Assembly: GCF_012927355.1 (NCBI RefSeq)
Contig: NZ_JABBGK010000006.1
Span: 1 to 64,000 of the forward strand
Origin: Rhizobium terricola
GTDB lineage: Bacteria > Pseudomonadota > Alphaproteobacteria > Rhizobiales > Rhizobiaceae
DNA: 64,000 nucleotides
Reading direction: 5' to 3'
A program made the position numbers and the translations under genes. The notes beneath the pieces were generated by a model, which worked only from the letters and a program-made list of their open reading frames with translations, did no database searches and was not told where the DNA came from. Positions 10,801-17,470 of the stretch are shown here, in pieces; position 1 is the stretch's first letter; each line of letters starts with the position of its first letter.

Positions 10801-13800
10801 GGCGCCGAAGACTCGCTGATCAGTGTCCCGTTGAGCGGCAGCGACATCGACGGCACCGTCACCGGCTTCGTGGTTAAGACCCTGCCGTCGAACGGTATCC
10901 TCTACAGCGATGCTGCCGGAACCCAGGCGATTGCCCAGAACGCAACCGTCTCCGGAACCGTCTACTTCAAGCCGAGCGCGGACTACAACGGTACCGTCTC
11001 GTTCACCTATGCAGCGAAGGATGACGGCAACCTCGCCGATACGACGCCGGCGACCGCGACGATCACCGTCACGCCGGTGAACGACGCTCCGACGGCTGTC
11101 GACGACGTCCTGTCGCCGGTTGCCGAGGACAGCGGCGTGCGGACGATCAGCTTTGCCTCGCTGCTCAACGGCGACGGCAAGGGTGCATACAATGAAACGA
11201 CGCAGTCGCTGACGATCACGGCGATCTCCGACGTGGTTGGCGGCACCGCCGTGATCAGCGGCACGAACATCCTGTTCACTCCGGCTGCGAACTTCTCCGG
11301 CACGGCCTCGTTCAACTACACGGTTCAGGACAACGGCCAGACCAACGGCACGAACGACTTCAAAACCGATGTCGGTTCCGTCTCGTTCCCGGTCACGCCG
11401 GTCAACGATGAACCGACAACCAACCCGGCCACGGGTTCGGGCGAAGAAGACAGCACCATCGCCGTCACGCTTTCGGGCGCCGACATCGACGGAACCGTCG
11501 CCGGTTACGTGATCAAGACCCTTCCGGTGAACGGCATCCTTTATGCCGATCAGGCTCGGACCATCCCGATCACTCTCGGGCAGGTGATCAACGCATCGAC
11601 CGTCTACTTCCGCCCGACACAGAACTACAGCGGCGACGCTTCCTTCCAGTATGCTGCGGTGGACAACGGCGGCGCGGAAGACGCAACGCCGGCCACGGCC
11701 TCGATCTCCATAACGCCGGTCGTGGACGGGTTCTCGTTCGGGGTCCAGCACATGAACGGCGACGAGGACACGTCGATCGCGCTGCATATCTGGGGCAACC
11801 TCTATGACACCGATGGTTCCGAAACCCTGACGTTCACGATTTCCGACATTCCTGTCGGGGCCGTGCTTTCCGACGGCACCAACAGCTTCACCGCAACGGC
11901 AGGCAATACCAGTGTCAATATCGCCGGTTGGACGCTGTCCGCTCTGGCAATCACGCCGCCGGTAAACTCCGACGCCGATTTCGCCCTTCGGGTCACAGGA
12001 ACCGCAACGGAAACGGCGAATGGTGACAGCATTTCGGGGGATCTCTCCCTCAATGTCACGGTTCACGGGGTCGCGGATGCGCCGGCGCTGACGGTCACGC
12101 CGGCAAGCGGCGACGAAGACACGGCCATCAGCCTGCAGCTCGCCGGTGCGCTCACGGACACCGACGGTTCCGAAACGCTGAGCTATACGATCTCCGACAT
12201 TCCGGTCGGGGCGAAGCTGACGGACGGCAACGGTCATAGCTTCACTGGGTGGTTCGGTGGATCGAGCGTCAGTCTGGCGGGCTGGGATCTGGCCACGCTC
12301 AAGATCACCCCGCCGTTGAACTCTGACGTCGATTTCGCGCTGACGGTTACGGCAACGTCGACCGAAGGTGTCGGTGGCGATACCGCGACCACGGTAGTCA
12401 GCCTGCCGGTCACCGTGACCGCGGTGGCCGATGTTCCCGGAATGGGCTACGGCCTCTCCCTTGACGGCAAGGAAGATATGCCAATCTTCTTTTCAGTGTC
12501 GCCCGTGCTTGATGACCATGACGGATCCGAGACACTGGCCGTGTCGCTCTCCGGTATCCCGGTCGGCGCCGTGGTTTCGGATGGAACGAATAGCTTCACC
12601 GCAACAGCGGGCTCGACCAGCATCGATCTCAATGGCTGGAACCGCGGCTCTCTCACCATCACGCCGCCGCTCAACATGAGCGGCATGATCAACCTGACAG
12701 TCACGGCCACCGCGACCGAAACGTCGAACGGCGATTTCGAGACGATCACCTACCCCATTTCGATCCCGGTCGCTGCGGTCAACGACGCGCCGGTGATCAC
12801 CGGTGATCTGGGTCTTGCCGTCAATGAAGGCTCAATGGTCATCGTTACGTCAACGGACCTCGGCTTCACCGACGTCGACGACGTCGCAGCAGGCGTAACC
12901 TTCACGGTTTCCGCCCAGGTCAACGGCACGGTCCTGGTCAACGGCGTTGCCGCGACGAGCTTCACGGGTGCCCAGCTTCAGTCTGGTCTCGTGAGCTTCC
13001 AGCACAATGGCTCCGAAACGAACTCCGGTTCGTTCGGCGTCAGCCTGGAAGACGGCAACGAGGATGGCTCGGCTCCGGCGACCGCAACGGTCAATGTTGT
13101 CGTCAGCCCCGTCAACGACGGTGCGGCCCCGATCACGGTTGCTGACATCACGCAGACGGCGACGGCTCCGAAGGTTGGAGATATCCTCCAGGTGACGCTC
13201 GGTGCAGATCCTGACGGTGCAAAGACCAACGTCGTTTACCATTGGTTGCGTGACGGCGTGGATACCGGCGCGACAGGTACCACCTATACGCTTGGTGCAG
13301 GGGATGCCGGTCATGTCATGTCGGTCCAGGCGACCTATGCCGACGGCCAGAGCTTCAATGAAAGCGTGACCAGCGCGGCGACTGCGGCGGTGATCGCGAA
13401 CAATGCGGCACCAGAGGCGGCGAATGACAAAATCATCACCAACACCACGTACTTCTCGGTCAGCGATGCCGCTCTTCTCGCGAACGACGGCGATGCCGAC
13501 GGCGATTCCTTGGCGATCACCAGTGTCACGGCATCCGGGTCAGATATCGCGTTGCATTCGGGATCCTCGACCACGTTCTCCGACACCTACTACGGTTTCT
13601 ATACCACCTATAATGGAGGGAGTTTCAGCTACACCGTGACGGACGGCTCCGCCCCCGATAGCGCAACGGTTACCGTGCAGTACCAAAATACCCTGTCGCT
13701 CACCGGTACCTCGGCCGACGAAATTCTGATCGGAAGCAATTCCGCGGAGTCTCTGAACGGCAACGGTGGGCTGGACCAGTTGTATGGCAACGGCGGCAAC

Positions 13801-15447
13801 GACACTCTCTACGCCAATGCGAACGCTATCGTGATGGATGGCGGCAGCGGCACCGACACGTTGAGAGTCAGCTCTGACTTCACCAGCACAAGCGACGGTC
13901 AGATCGTTTATGTCGAACAGGTCAACCTGACCAGCGCAGGGATCCTCAATATGTCGAACCAGGCCGAAGGGTTTAAAATCATTGGGTCGTCTGGTGTCGA
14001 CACGATCACTGGTGGTGCCGGCAACGATATCATTAATGGCGGTGCCGGGAATGATATCATCCACCTTTCCGTCAGCAATGCTGATGCGGATCAGCTTCGT
14101 TTCGCGACGAACACTGGCAGCGATGTCGTCAACAATTTCGTCGCAGGTCAGGACAAGATCGCCTTCCTGGACGGCAACGGATCTGGGGCAGTGGCGTTCG
14201 CTAACACGAATGGTACAGCTGCAGGAGCGGGGCTCGCGGCTAGCGACTTCAATACCGCGAGCACTATTGCAGCGATTAGCTCAAGCTATGACAATCGTGT
14301 GATCGTCATAACTTCTGCTCAAAATGAGGCGCAGATTCTTGCCGCGACGAACAATGCGCAGAGTTCGTATGTGGTCGTCTACAACAGCACGGCCGGTGCC
14401 GCTCAGGTGTGGTTCGATACGAACTGGAACAGTGGTGGGCTTGGTAGCCGCTCGCTTGTTGCGACCTTGAATGGACTAACTGCTGCGCAGGTTGCTGCGT
14501 TGACCGCGGCGGATTTCCGCGCCTACAACAGCGCCACCGACCCGATTGTCCTCGACCTCGACCAGAACGGCTTCACCTTCTCGTCGGTCGACAACGGTGT
14601 CGCCTTCGACATCGACGCCGACGGGGACAAGGATCAGATCGCCTGGACCAGCGACGATGGCATCCTCGCCTATGACGTGGATGGCGACGGCGTGATCGAC
14701 AACGGTTCGGAGATCTTCACGCCGAGCTTCAACGGCGGAAGCCATGCAAGCGGGATTGCGGCTCTGGCCACGCTCGACAGCAATGGCGACGGCAAGATCG
14801 ATGCGGATGATACGGCCTTCTCGAGCCTGTCGATCTGGATCGACAGCGACAATGACGGCATCAGCGATGCCGGCGAGCTGTCGAGCCTCACCGACCACGG
14901 CGTTTCGAGCATCTCGCTCGGCGCGACCACCGTCGGCGGCAGCGAGGACGGCCAGACCGTGTTCTCCGAAGGCACCTTCACCTTCGAGGACGGCACGACC
15001 GGCACCTATGTCGAGGTCGGTTTCGACACGATCTCGAACGACGGTGCGACCGATGTCACCACGCTGATCGGCACCGACGGCGACGACATCCTCGCCAGTG
15101 CGCTCGGTCAGACGATCATGACCGGCGGGGCAGGGGCCGACACCTTCGTGCTCGACACCGATGCCCTCCACGGCATCGCGGTTGCCGACGTGATCACGGA
15201 CTACAGCGCTGACGAGGGCGATACGCTCGACATCACCTCGCTGCTCGACAGCCTGCTGGGCGAGCAGGCGAGCGAGGCGGATGCGCTGGCAGCCGTCAAG
15301 ACGACCGTCGTCGGTTCCGACACCGTGGTCAGCGTCGGTGCCAATAACGAATGGCACGACGTCGCGGTCCTCCAGAACTACACCTCGGTGGTCAAGGTGC
15401 TGTTCGACGACGAGCACCACCAGACGAACGTCACGCACACGTCCTGA
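1861..15447 (+). CDS. giant type I-secreted repeat adhesin (LapA-like), 4528 aa
   Basis: A 4,528-residue acidic, cysteine-poor, Gly/Asp/Thr-rich protein with no Sec signal peptide, as expected for a type I secretion substrate. Order of parts: retention-like module (residues ~83-137) followed by VAAG (140-143); repeats of the T1SS-143/DUF5801 type bounded by DD.P motifs (~350-2095), interrupted by a P/Homo B-like domain (~566-718); a von Willebrand A domain (~2112-2290) with DVSGS at 2121-2125; a VCBS-like segment (~2295-2410); cadherin/Ig-like domains separated by VNDAP linkers (~2410-3750), including three DGSETL repeats; RTX glycine-rich nonapeptides (~3947-4074); Asp-rich EF-hand-like stretches (~4230-4330); and a C-terminal secretion region (~4400-4528). 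The likely role is calcium-dependent, cell-anchored adhesion or biofilm formation. The secretion genes lie immediately downstream. Binding partner unknown. Confidence 0.9.
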   Translation: MSIDDLNVSSVDAENALLDVSPEIQDESQARDQAVAGVEVAQATNEAAPPKSDRLPAENAPVAELPKEVVPDQNNVAHLPANVSVDEIRVDGNNLILVQADGTEITIVNGALRIPTFLIDDVEVPQQVVLAVLEQDGIDVAAGPDGSYSVAGAGPGSSGAEFDDGLPAPDLGPGPLASLLGNTELEFGATSNIEESFDDTPVINGVTEILLAEDASFEGDFENQTVNGVFGFDGGNDDGVITSIAYVETLNRDEATGAGALTSLTHGGVPVVVTASADGLTLTGMAGEVVVFTLTVNDVVTGAFTFVQSASLDHPDLGETGVEDLLRLHFTFTVTDNDGDTAIGDAFVDIGDDAPVFGEAETGAVDEDYLGLVTGGEGEGDGEGGSEVALLVADEPKSGTTTGGSLNIDWGADNGNAVVNGGQTDVANDRSVVFTADTVAQLEAQGLTSDGVGLTYVLSDDGTTLYAYKDGEIKIPSDGGDGEFDGGALRALADSPAEGWIFKVTLSDTGNGSYEFELAGNLDHPDASSEDDLALEFKFTATDSDGDSGSSSFSINVNDDVPVEGEVALYNFSGTYSSGAVNLRIPAVDTAGSIESSIEVPTGGTIADINVSINLTHTYMSDLEIYLVAPDGTTIRLVANAGGSADPNGVITFDDEAAQSFGSASAPFTGTWRPDVDQLSLLDGKDMSGTWTLHINDDAGGDIGTLFNWSLQINSATAGPLVNAIVDESDLSAVGGDLATGNGNEGVGDDSTVTDGSLDTDGDATTVYGRLGISWGSDDSNTVVDGGISVGDGDRSVTFGATAVASLVALGLTSQGDAITYSLSENGAAITATAGERVVFTVSLSDQDSGSFRFDLNDVIDHPVGGGENNVILPFSYTATDSDGDSFTSSFSVGIDDDSPYVGESTRGTVEDEAVNGGNDEAADELSAVATGSLAIRWGADDANNGSGGLGDRSVAFTNATVTVAGAADDALSSLGRAVHTTILEDGTLVGYVGGTAPTVATGEGSANVVFYATLSDASNRGSYSFTLVQPLDHAAGSGENTLSLTLNYTATDSDGDTATGSFVVDVVDDIPAPGEAVSVTVDEDDINTLLSSGNHPNDGIADGSLTTWYGAATVSGSVASTVSFGSDDQAAGGGFSFTANAVATLNALNLTSKGGAIVFTIVGDAIVGYVNNAFGGYQPVLDRTVLSLTLNPETGEFTFNQYDQLDHVAGNGENTALKSGSGSIAGIDFGAVIDATDGDGDVLNLAGKLTVTIRDDMPETSITLDHTVTIDETIQRQNDDTTDNDVRRLFNNVSNKGSDGDLQGPIYASDDVIDTTVNGGADDNVTTSLTLRIDNAASGLFTTDGQPITLSLENGIVVGRIPSGVAAFAVTIEPNGQVSVAQYLSLKHGDTASNDEGIDLSGKISAVLTSTDYDGDTVVKSVSIGDRVVFEDDGPRFTGTTVSITSDEDDILNTLSVGNSPSDGSADGSLSQHSFVGEGLAATVSGSIASVVAFGADGAASGGGFSFAANTTTVLNGLGLTSQGGAVVFEIVNGAILGYVDLPGTGYRPVMSLTLNPQTGEYTFRQYDQVDHVSGNGENTALKTATGSIAGIDFGSVINATDGDGDTVNLAGKFTVTIRDDMPVTTISAVGSVTIDETAGIQNNDTTAPAVANLFTAVSSKGTDTDLSGPVYATRDVVDTTLSGGTDDSVTTSLALRIDNAASGLFTTDGQAITLTLENGIVVGRIPSGVAAFAIAIEPNGQVSIAQYLSLKQGNTGSTDEAINLANKISAVFTATDYDGDVVEKSVSIGDKVIFEDDGPSVSANTLVQLDEDVRFGGNAGGNGDDIDGAALTGTLAHNGGADGTSSVLWASNGLTLPSGFWYSVSADGKVMTITQLQGGSYVPVVTVTITNTATGAYSVSQVAPIDHPQGTIPGTEDNVQFTVSYLVKDGDNDVATGTLSINVDDDTPTVGANPVIQLDDDALLNGIAGGTGDDVESAVLSGTLSHSGGADGTASVFWAPNGLSLPSGFWFDLSADGKTMTITQLQGGSYVAVFKAVITDTATGAYELTQLAAVKHNTSGTEDNLEVSFQYRVTDGDNDVATGTLTVNMDDDTPVARAETAKVTEASPTVSNNLIFAFDVSGSMGDDANGSAPGNASRLAVAKQAAINLINASDAAQVLIVTFADNANTSVWMTKQQALDFINGGSFPGPNGGTEYGNPIGAIQAASNPPPAGTTSVYFFSDGDVSDSDDLTTAERQAWENFLDANHIKSYAVGVGTDVAVNDNDLKDVAHQTGDPIVITTGNNAALLATAATPPAATSASGNVLSNDGFGADGGHIASITVDGVTYAWDGAATITKSGAATGTLVGAALDLVTTLGGHLTFNFATGAWTYAAPADVTTNTTENFAYTLVDGDGDTAASSLQIAIDAVNDAPVNTVPTAQTVAEDQILTLNGLTVGDVDANGGNLTVTLEVDHGKLNLVTAAGLTVSGNGTDTITVTGTVAAINAAINGLKYQGLANFNGADQLKITTSDNGNTGLGGVKTDVDTVNITVSAVNDAPSLSPDTRSVTFTENGNEARLFSNVTITDPDNPTDFVGGSVSISLGATAVAGDQLVLDALGVQVSGSNVQVWNGFGWTTIGQVTSGAFGTSALVVTFNANATAARVETLLEAVAFKSTSEDPTAATRTATVVFNDGGNDGSGGALSDTSTITVNVIPVNDAPVFAGSDYRSFSVNENTTAVGSVSATDVDGGALTYSIVNTGGTDFNKFNIDPVTGALTFKAAPDYENPSDIGGSNGNNIYVIDVKVSDGKGGEDIQTIEVTVNNVNEAPVLTPVSASVSYTEQQASAVKLMSNAGVTDADNPSDFSGGSVSVSLGSTAVSGDSLVLVTDSGIRLDGNNVQIKTGPQSWAWTTIGQISGNGSGTITVSLNGNATSSRVETLLEAIAFNSTSDNPTNAARTATVVFNDGGNDGTGGALTDTSTITINVTPVNDAPTTNAVTASGAEDSLISVPLSGSDIDGTVTGFVVKTLPSNGILYSDAAGTQAIAQNATVSGTVYFKPSADYNGTVSFTYAAKDDGNLADTTPATATITVTPVNDAPTAVDDVLSPVAEDSGVRTISFASLLNGDGKGAYNETTQSLTITAISDVVGGTAVISGTNILFTPAANFSGTASFNYTVQDNGQTNGTNDFKTDVGSVSFPVTPVNDEPTTNPATGSGEEDSTIAVTLSGADIDGTVAGYVIKTLPVNGILYADQARTIPITLGQVINASTVYFRPTQNYSGDASFQYAAVDNGGAEDATPATASISITPVVDGFSFGVQHMNGDEDTSIALHIWGNLYDTDGSETLTFTISDIPVGAVLSDGTNSFTATAGNTSVNIAGWTLSALAITPPVNSDADFALRVTGTATETANGDSISGDLSLNVTVHGVADAPALTVTPASGDEDTAISLQLAGALTDTDGSETLSYTISDIPVGAKLTDGNGHSFTGWFGGSSVSLAGWDLATLKITPPLNSDVDFALTVTATSTEGVGGDTATTVVSLPVTVTAVADVPGMGYGLSLDGKEDMPIFFSVSPVLDDHDGSETLAVSLSGIPVGAVVSDGTNSFTATAGSTSIDLNGWNRGSLTITPPLNMSGMINLTVTATATETSNGDFETITYPISIPVAAVNDAPVITGDLGLAVNEGSMVIVTSTDLGFTDVDDVAAGVTFTVSAQVNGTVLVNGVAATSFTGAQLQSGLVSFQHNGSETNSGSFGVSLEDGNEDGSAPATATVNVVVSPVNDGAAPITVADITQTATAPKVGDILQVTLGADPDGAKTNVVYHWLRDGVDTGATGTTYTLGAGDAGHVMSVQATYADGQSFNESVTSAATAAVIANNAAPEAANDKIITNTTYFSVSDAALLANDGDADGDSLAITSVTASGSDIALHSGSSTTFSDTYYGFYTTYNGGSFSYTVTDGSAPDSATVTVQYQNTLSLTGTSADEILIGSNSAESLNGNGGLDQLYGNGGNDTLYANANAIVMDGGSGTDTLRVSSDFTSTSDGQIVYVEQVNLTSAGILNMSNQAEGFKIIGSSGVDTITGGAGNDIINGGAGNDIIHLSVSNADADQLRFATNTGSDVVNNFVAGQDKIAFLDGNGSGAVAFANTNGTAAGAGLAASDFNTASTIAAISSSYDNRVIVITSAQNEAQILAATNNAQSSYVVVYNSTAGAAQVWFDTNWNSGGLGSRSLVATLNGLTAAQVAALTAADFRAYNSATDPIVLDLDQNGFTFSSVDNGVAFDIDADGDKDQIAWTSDDGILAYDVDGDGVIDNGSEIFTPSFNGGSHASGIAALATLDSNGDGKIDADDTAFSSLSIWIDSDNDGISDAGELSSLTDHGVSSISLGATTVGGSEDGQTVFSEGTFTFEDGTTGTYVEVGFDTISNDGATDVTTLIGTDGDDILASALGQTIMTGGAGADTFVLDTDALHGIAVADVITDYSADEGDTLDITSLLDSLLGEQASEADALAAVKTTVVGSDTVVSVGANNEWHDVAVLQNYTSVVKVLFDDEHHQTNVTHTS
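2107..2289 (+). other. predicted retention module and LapG cleavage site in the adhesin
   Basis: Residues 83-137 alternate short beta-strand-like segments (VDEIRVDGNNLILVQ, TEITIVNGALRIP, DDVEVPQQVVLAVL), as expected for an N-terminal retention module that plugs the outer-membrane channel. They are followed by V-A-A-G at residues 140-143 (2278-2289). In Pseudomonas LapA the periplasmic protease LapG cuts within a TAAG motif located after the retention module. Placement and motif agree with that model, and a LapG homologue is encoded at 21735-22730. Cleavage here is inferred. Confidence 0.6.
3556..4017 (+). other. P/Homo B-like domain embedded in the adhesin repeats
   Basis: Residues ~566-718 do not match the surrounding repeats. 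They show the landmarks of the proprotein-convertase P domain: a strand leading into INLTHTYMSDLEIYLVAPDGT, then PFTGTWRPD, then DMSGTWTLHINDDAGGDIG and a final NWSLQI strand. P domains normally follow subtilisin-like or other protease domains. No protease catalytic domain precedes this one. Confidence 0.75.
5104..7260 (+). repeat. ~1.09-kb in-frame tandem duplication inside the adhesin
   Basis: Two consecutive units of about 1,090 bp (about 5104-6195 and 6196-7260) encode closely similar ~360-residue blocks. Shared landmarks in order: DEDDI.NTL, QYDQ.DHV.GNGENTALK, GSIAGIDFG, TIRDDMP, NAASGLFTTDGQ.ITL, NGIVVGRIPSGVAAF, QYLSLK and FEDDGP. Each unit is itself two different T1SS-143-type repeats. 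The duplication therefore copied a repeat pair rather than a single repeat. Confidence 0.85.
8194..8730 (+). other. von Willebrand factor A domain in the adhesin
   Basis: Residues ~2112-2290 begin NLIFAFDVSGSMGDD, the first MIDAS loop (D2121, S2123, S2125). They continue through VLIVTFADNA, a GGTEYGNPIGAI loop that can supply the MIDAS Thr, and VYFFSDGDVSDSDD with the later Asp. All three metal-coordinating loops are visible, so the domain is probably competent to bind a divalent cation and a ligand. In adhesins such domains are often the ligand-binding tip; here it sits mid-protein between repeat classes. Confidence 0.85.
11734..12780 (+). repeat. three ~115-residue DGSETL repeats in the adhesin
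   Basis: Three tandem repeats of ~345 bp (about 11734-12080, 12083-12430 and 12440-12780). Each contains D(T/H)DGSETL, then a GIPVGA or DIPVGA turn, then S(F)TATAG or SFTGWFG, then a GW strand and ITPP(L/V)N. They differ from the VNDAP-linked domains on both sides. Confidence 0.8.
13699..14080 (+). repeat. RTX glycine-rich nonapeptide repeats
   Basis: Two short clusters of GGxGxDxUx-type calcium-binding repeats. One is near residues 3947-4000 (GTSADEILIGSNSAESLNGN, then GNGGNDTLYAN). The other is near 4042-4074 (GGAGNDIINGGAGNDIIHLS). They are typical of type I secretion substrates and fold on binding extracellular calcium. The number of canonical repeats is small for a protein of this size. 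Confidence 0.85.
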
Positions 15448-15477
15448 GTGATCTCGGTTTCACCGGACTGAAAGCAC

Positions 15478-15515
15478 AAAGGCCCGGCGACCATGTCGCC
15501 GGGTCTTTCGTTTGG
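15478..15515 (+). terminator. intrinsic terminator after the adhesin gene
   Basis: AAAGGCCCGGCGAC (15478-15491), a CAT loop and GTCGCCGGGTCTTT (15495-15508) make a 14-bp stem with one G-U pair, followed by CGTTT. It starts 30 bp after the adhesin stop codon and probably separates that transcript from the secretion genes. Confidence 0.8.
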
Positions 15516-16009
15516 AAACAGATGGTTGGGATCGTGCTCGCGGCGGGAGGGCAGACGGGCGCCAGGTCGCCGCTACGGACTGTGCATCAATGCTTTTCAG
15601 CTTGTGGTTGTCGGTCATGGCTTCGCCTTTCCCGGCCAAGACCGGGTGAGTGTCACTCGAATACAACTCCCCGAAAATTGGACTGGTCAAAGTTGTACGG
15701 ACCCAAAAATGGTCGAATGATTATTCCGGGTGCTGATCTATAACCACTCTGGAATTTAACCTTGTTCAGGAATTGGCCTTCAAACGGGGGACAAAGAACT
15801 GGACAAGGACATCCTGCTTGCTTAATGAAATGATAACGGCTTAATCTGGTCGTGTTGCATAAGCAATTGGGGTGGGTCCTTAGATCGAAAGTGGAGCTTG
15901 GCGAAGGCGCACAGGGGTGTGAAGCTTTCGGTTGAGCTTTTGCGAATTTAGCGACTGGCCGAAATAATTCTATGCTCGTGCTGCGTGCTGGAAAAATGGG
16001 GATAATCTG
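15516..16009. promoter_or_regulatory. intergenic leader upstream of the TolC-like gene
   Basis: After the adhesin terminator there is ~490 bp without a credible gene. The stretch 15650-15880 is richer in A+T than its surroundings, which suits a promoter for the secretion operon. TACAACT (15662-15668) and AGTTGTA (15691-15697) form a perfect 7-bp inverted repeat with a 22-bp spacer, possibly an operator. GGGGAT before 16010 may serve as ribosome-binding site. Confidence 0.45.
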
Positions 16010-17452
16010 GTGAACAAGAAGAGCCGAGTATACGTTGCATTGTCTGCAGCCGTCGCCCTGAGCTTGTTGGGTGGAAATTACTCCAGCGCCACGACGCTCA
16101 AGCAGGCGATCGACAAGACGCTGAAGACCAATCCGCAAATTCTTCAGGCCGCGAAAAATCGCGAGGCGGTCGAGTTCGAGCTGCGCCAGGCGCGCGGTCT
16201 CTATCTCCCGTCTGTCGATCTCGAGGCCGGCGTCGGCCGCCGGAGGCTTGCCAGTCCCTCCTCGGGCGGACTGACCTCCGATCACGACGATCTGAAGCCG
16301 TCCGACGTCAGCCTGACGATCACGCAGACGCTGTTCGATGGTGGGGCGCGCCGCTCCGAAGTGGAAAAGCAGGCATCGCGCGTCGACGGTGCTTCGTTCC
16401 GTGTCGTAGAGCGTTCGGAATCGCTCGCCCTCGAAGTGGTGCAGAGCTATCTCGAGTACATCCTGCAGACGGAGATCGTCGCGGCTGCCGCGCAGAACCG
16501 CAATTTCCACCAGCAGATGCTGTCCGACATCAACGAAGGCATCAAGGGCGGTGCCCTGACCGACGCGGACAGCCTGCAGGGCCGCGAACGTCTGGAAGCT
16601 GCGAAGGCGCGTCTGGTCGAAGCGAACCAGGAGTTGGAGCAGACCAAGATCCGCTATCTCGCCGTGGTCGGCGAGCCGATCGCCAATCCGCAGGTTCCGG
16701 GCTCGGTTGCCAAGGCGTTGCCGCGCACGCTGGACGATGCGATCGTCATCGCCGCCAAGAACAGCCCGCGCATCTTCTCCGCCAATGCCGACATCGATGC
16801 GGCTGATGCCGACGTCAAGGGTTCCCGCGCGAACTATCTGCCGAAGGTGAACTTCGAGGTCAGCGCCTCGACCGGCAACGACATCAACGGTGACTACGGC
16901 AACACCAACGACGTTCAGGCTCGTGTGGTCGCTCGCTGGAACCTCTTCCGCGGCGGCATCGACACTGCCCGGGAGCAGGAACAGATCCGCCGTGCGAGCG
17001 AGCAGCGCTACAACCTTGCCCAGACCCATCGCGAAGTCGAAGAGGCTGTGCGCTCGGCCTGGAACGAACGCAAGAACCGTTCGGAACTCGCCGGCACGCT
17101 CGGCCAGCAGTCGTCGACCAACGCCCAGCTCGTTTCGTCCTATCGCGAGCAGTTCAAGGTTGGTCAACGGTCGCTTCTCGATGTTCTCGACGCGCAGAAC
17201 ACGCGCTTCAATACCAGCGTTCTGGCCCAGACCGCCCGCTTTGCGGCGCTCTTTGCCGAATACAAAATCCTGGCCGCTTCCGGCAATCTCGTGAAGACGA
17301 TGAACCTGAAGCCGATCGAACAGGGTGAAGGTTACGCAAGGCAGGAATTCTCCGTCCCGGCGACTGCGGCACAGCCGAAGTATGTCGAGGTCGATTCCCG
17401 CCAGAGTGCCGGCGTTCCGTTCGATCTTCTTGCGCCAATCAGGTCTCAGTAA
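16010..17452 (+). CDS. TolC-family outer-membrane channel of the type I secretion system
   Basis: A 480-residue outer-membrane efflux protein with a GTG start and an N-terminal signal sequence (VALSAAVALSLLGGNYSSA). It has the family's repeated coiled-coil halves: LKQAIDKTLKTNPQILQA early, and the second-half landmarks RVVARWNLFRGGIDTAREQEQ and VGQRSLLDVLDAQNTRF. It would form the outer-membrane duct for the giant adhesin, together with the ABC protein and adaptor encoded just downstream (18-bp gap). In Lap-type systems this protein also holds the retained adhesin by its N-terminal plug. LapE equivalence is inferred from operon position and partners. Confidence 0.9.
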   Translation: MNKKSRVYVALSAAVALSLLGGNYSSATTLKQAIDKTLKTNPQILQAAKNREAVEFELRQARGLYLPSVDLEAGVGRRRLASPSSGGLTSDHDDLKPSDVSLTITQTLFDGGARRSEVEKQASRVDGASFRVVERSESLALEVVQSYLEYILQTEIVAAAAQNRNFHQQMLSDINEGIKGGALTDADSLQGRERLEAAKARLVEANQELEQTKIRYLAVVGEPIANPQVPGSVAKALPRTLDDAIVIAAKNSPRIFSANADIDAADADVKGSRANYLPKVNFEVSASTGNDINGDYGNTNDVQARVVARWNLFRGGIDTAREQEQIRRASEQRYNLAQTHREVEEAVRSAWNERKNRSELAGTLGQQSSTNAQLVSSYREQFKVGQRSLLDVLDAQNTRFNTSVLAQTARFAALFAEYKILAASGNLVKTMNLKPIEQGEGYARQEFSVPATAAQPKYVEVDSRQSAGVPFDLLAPIRSQ

Positions 17453-17470
17453 CCTACCGGTCGCATAGCG

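Noticed and set aside
15653..17167. A 504-codon minus-strand frame opposite the TolC-like gene.
   Set aside because: The plus strand encodes a complete TolC-family protein with a signal peptide; the antisense frame has no family features.
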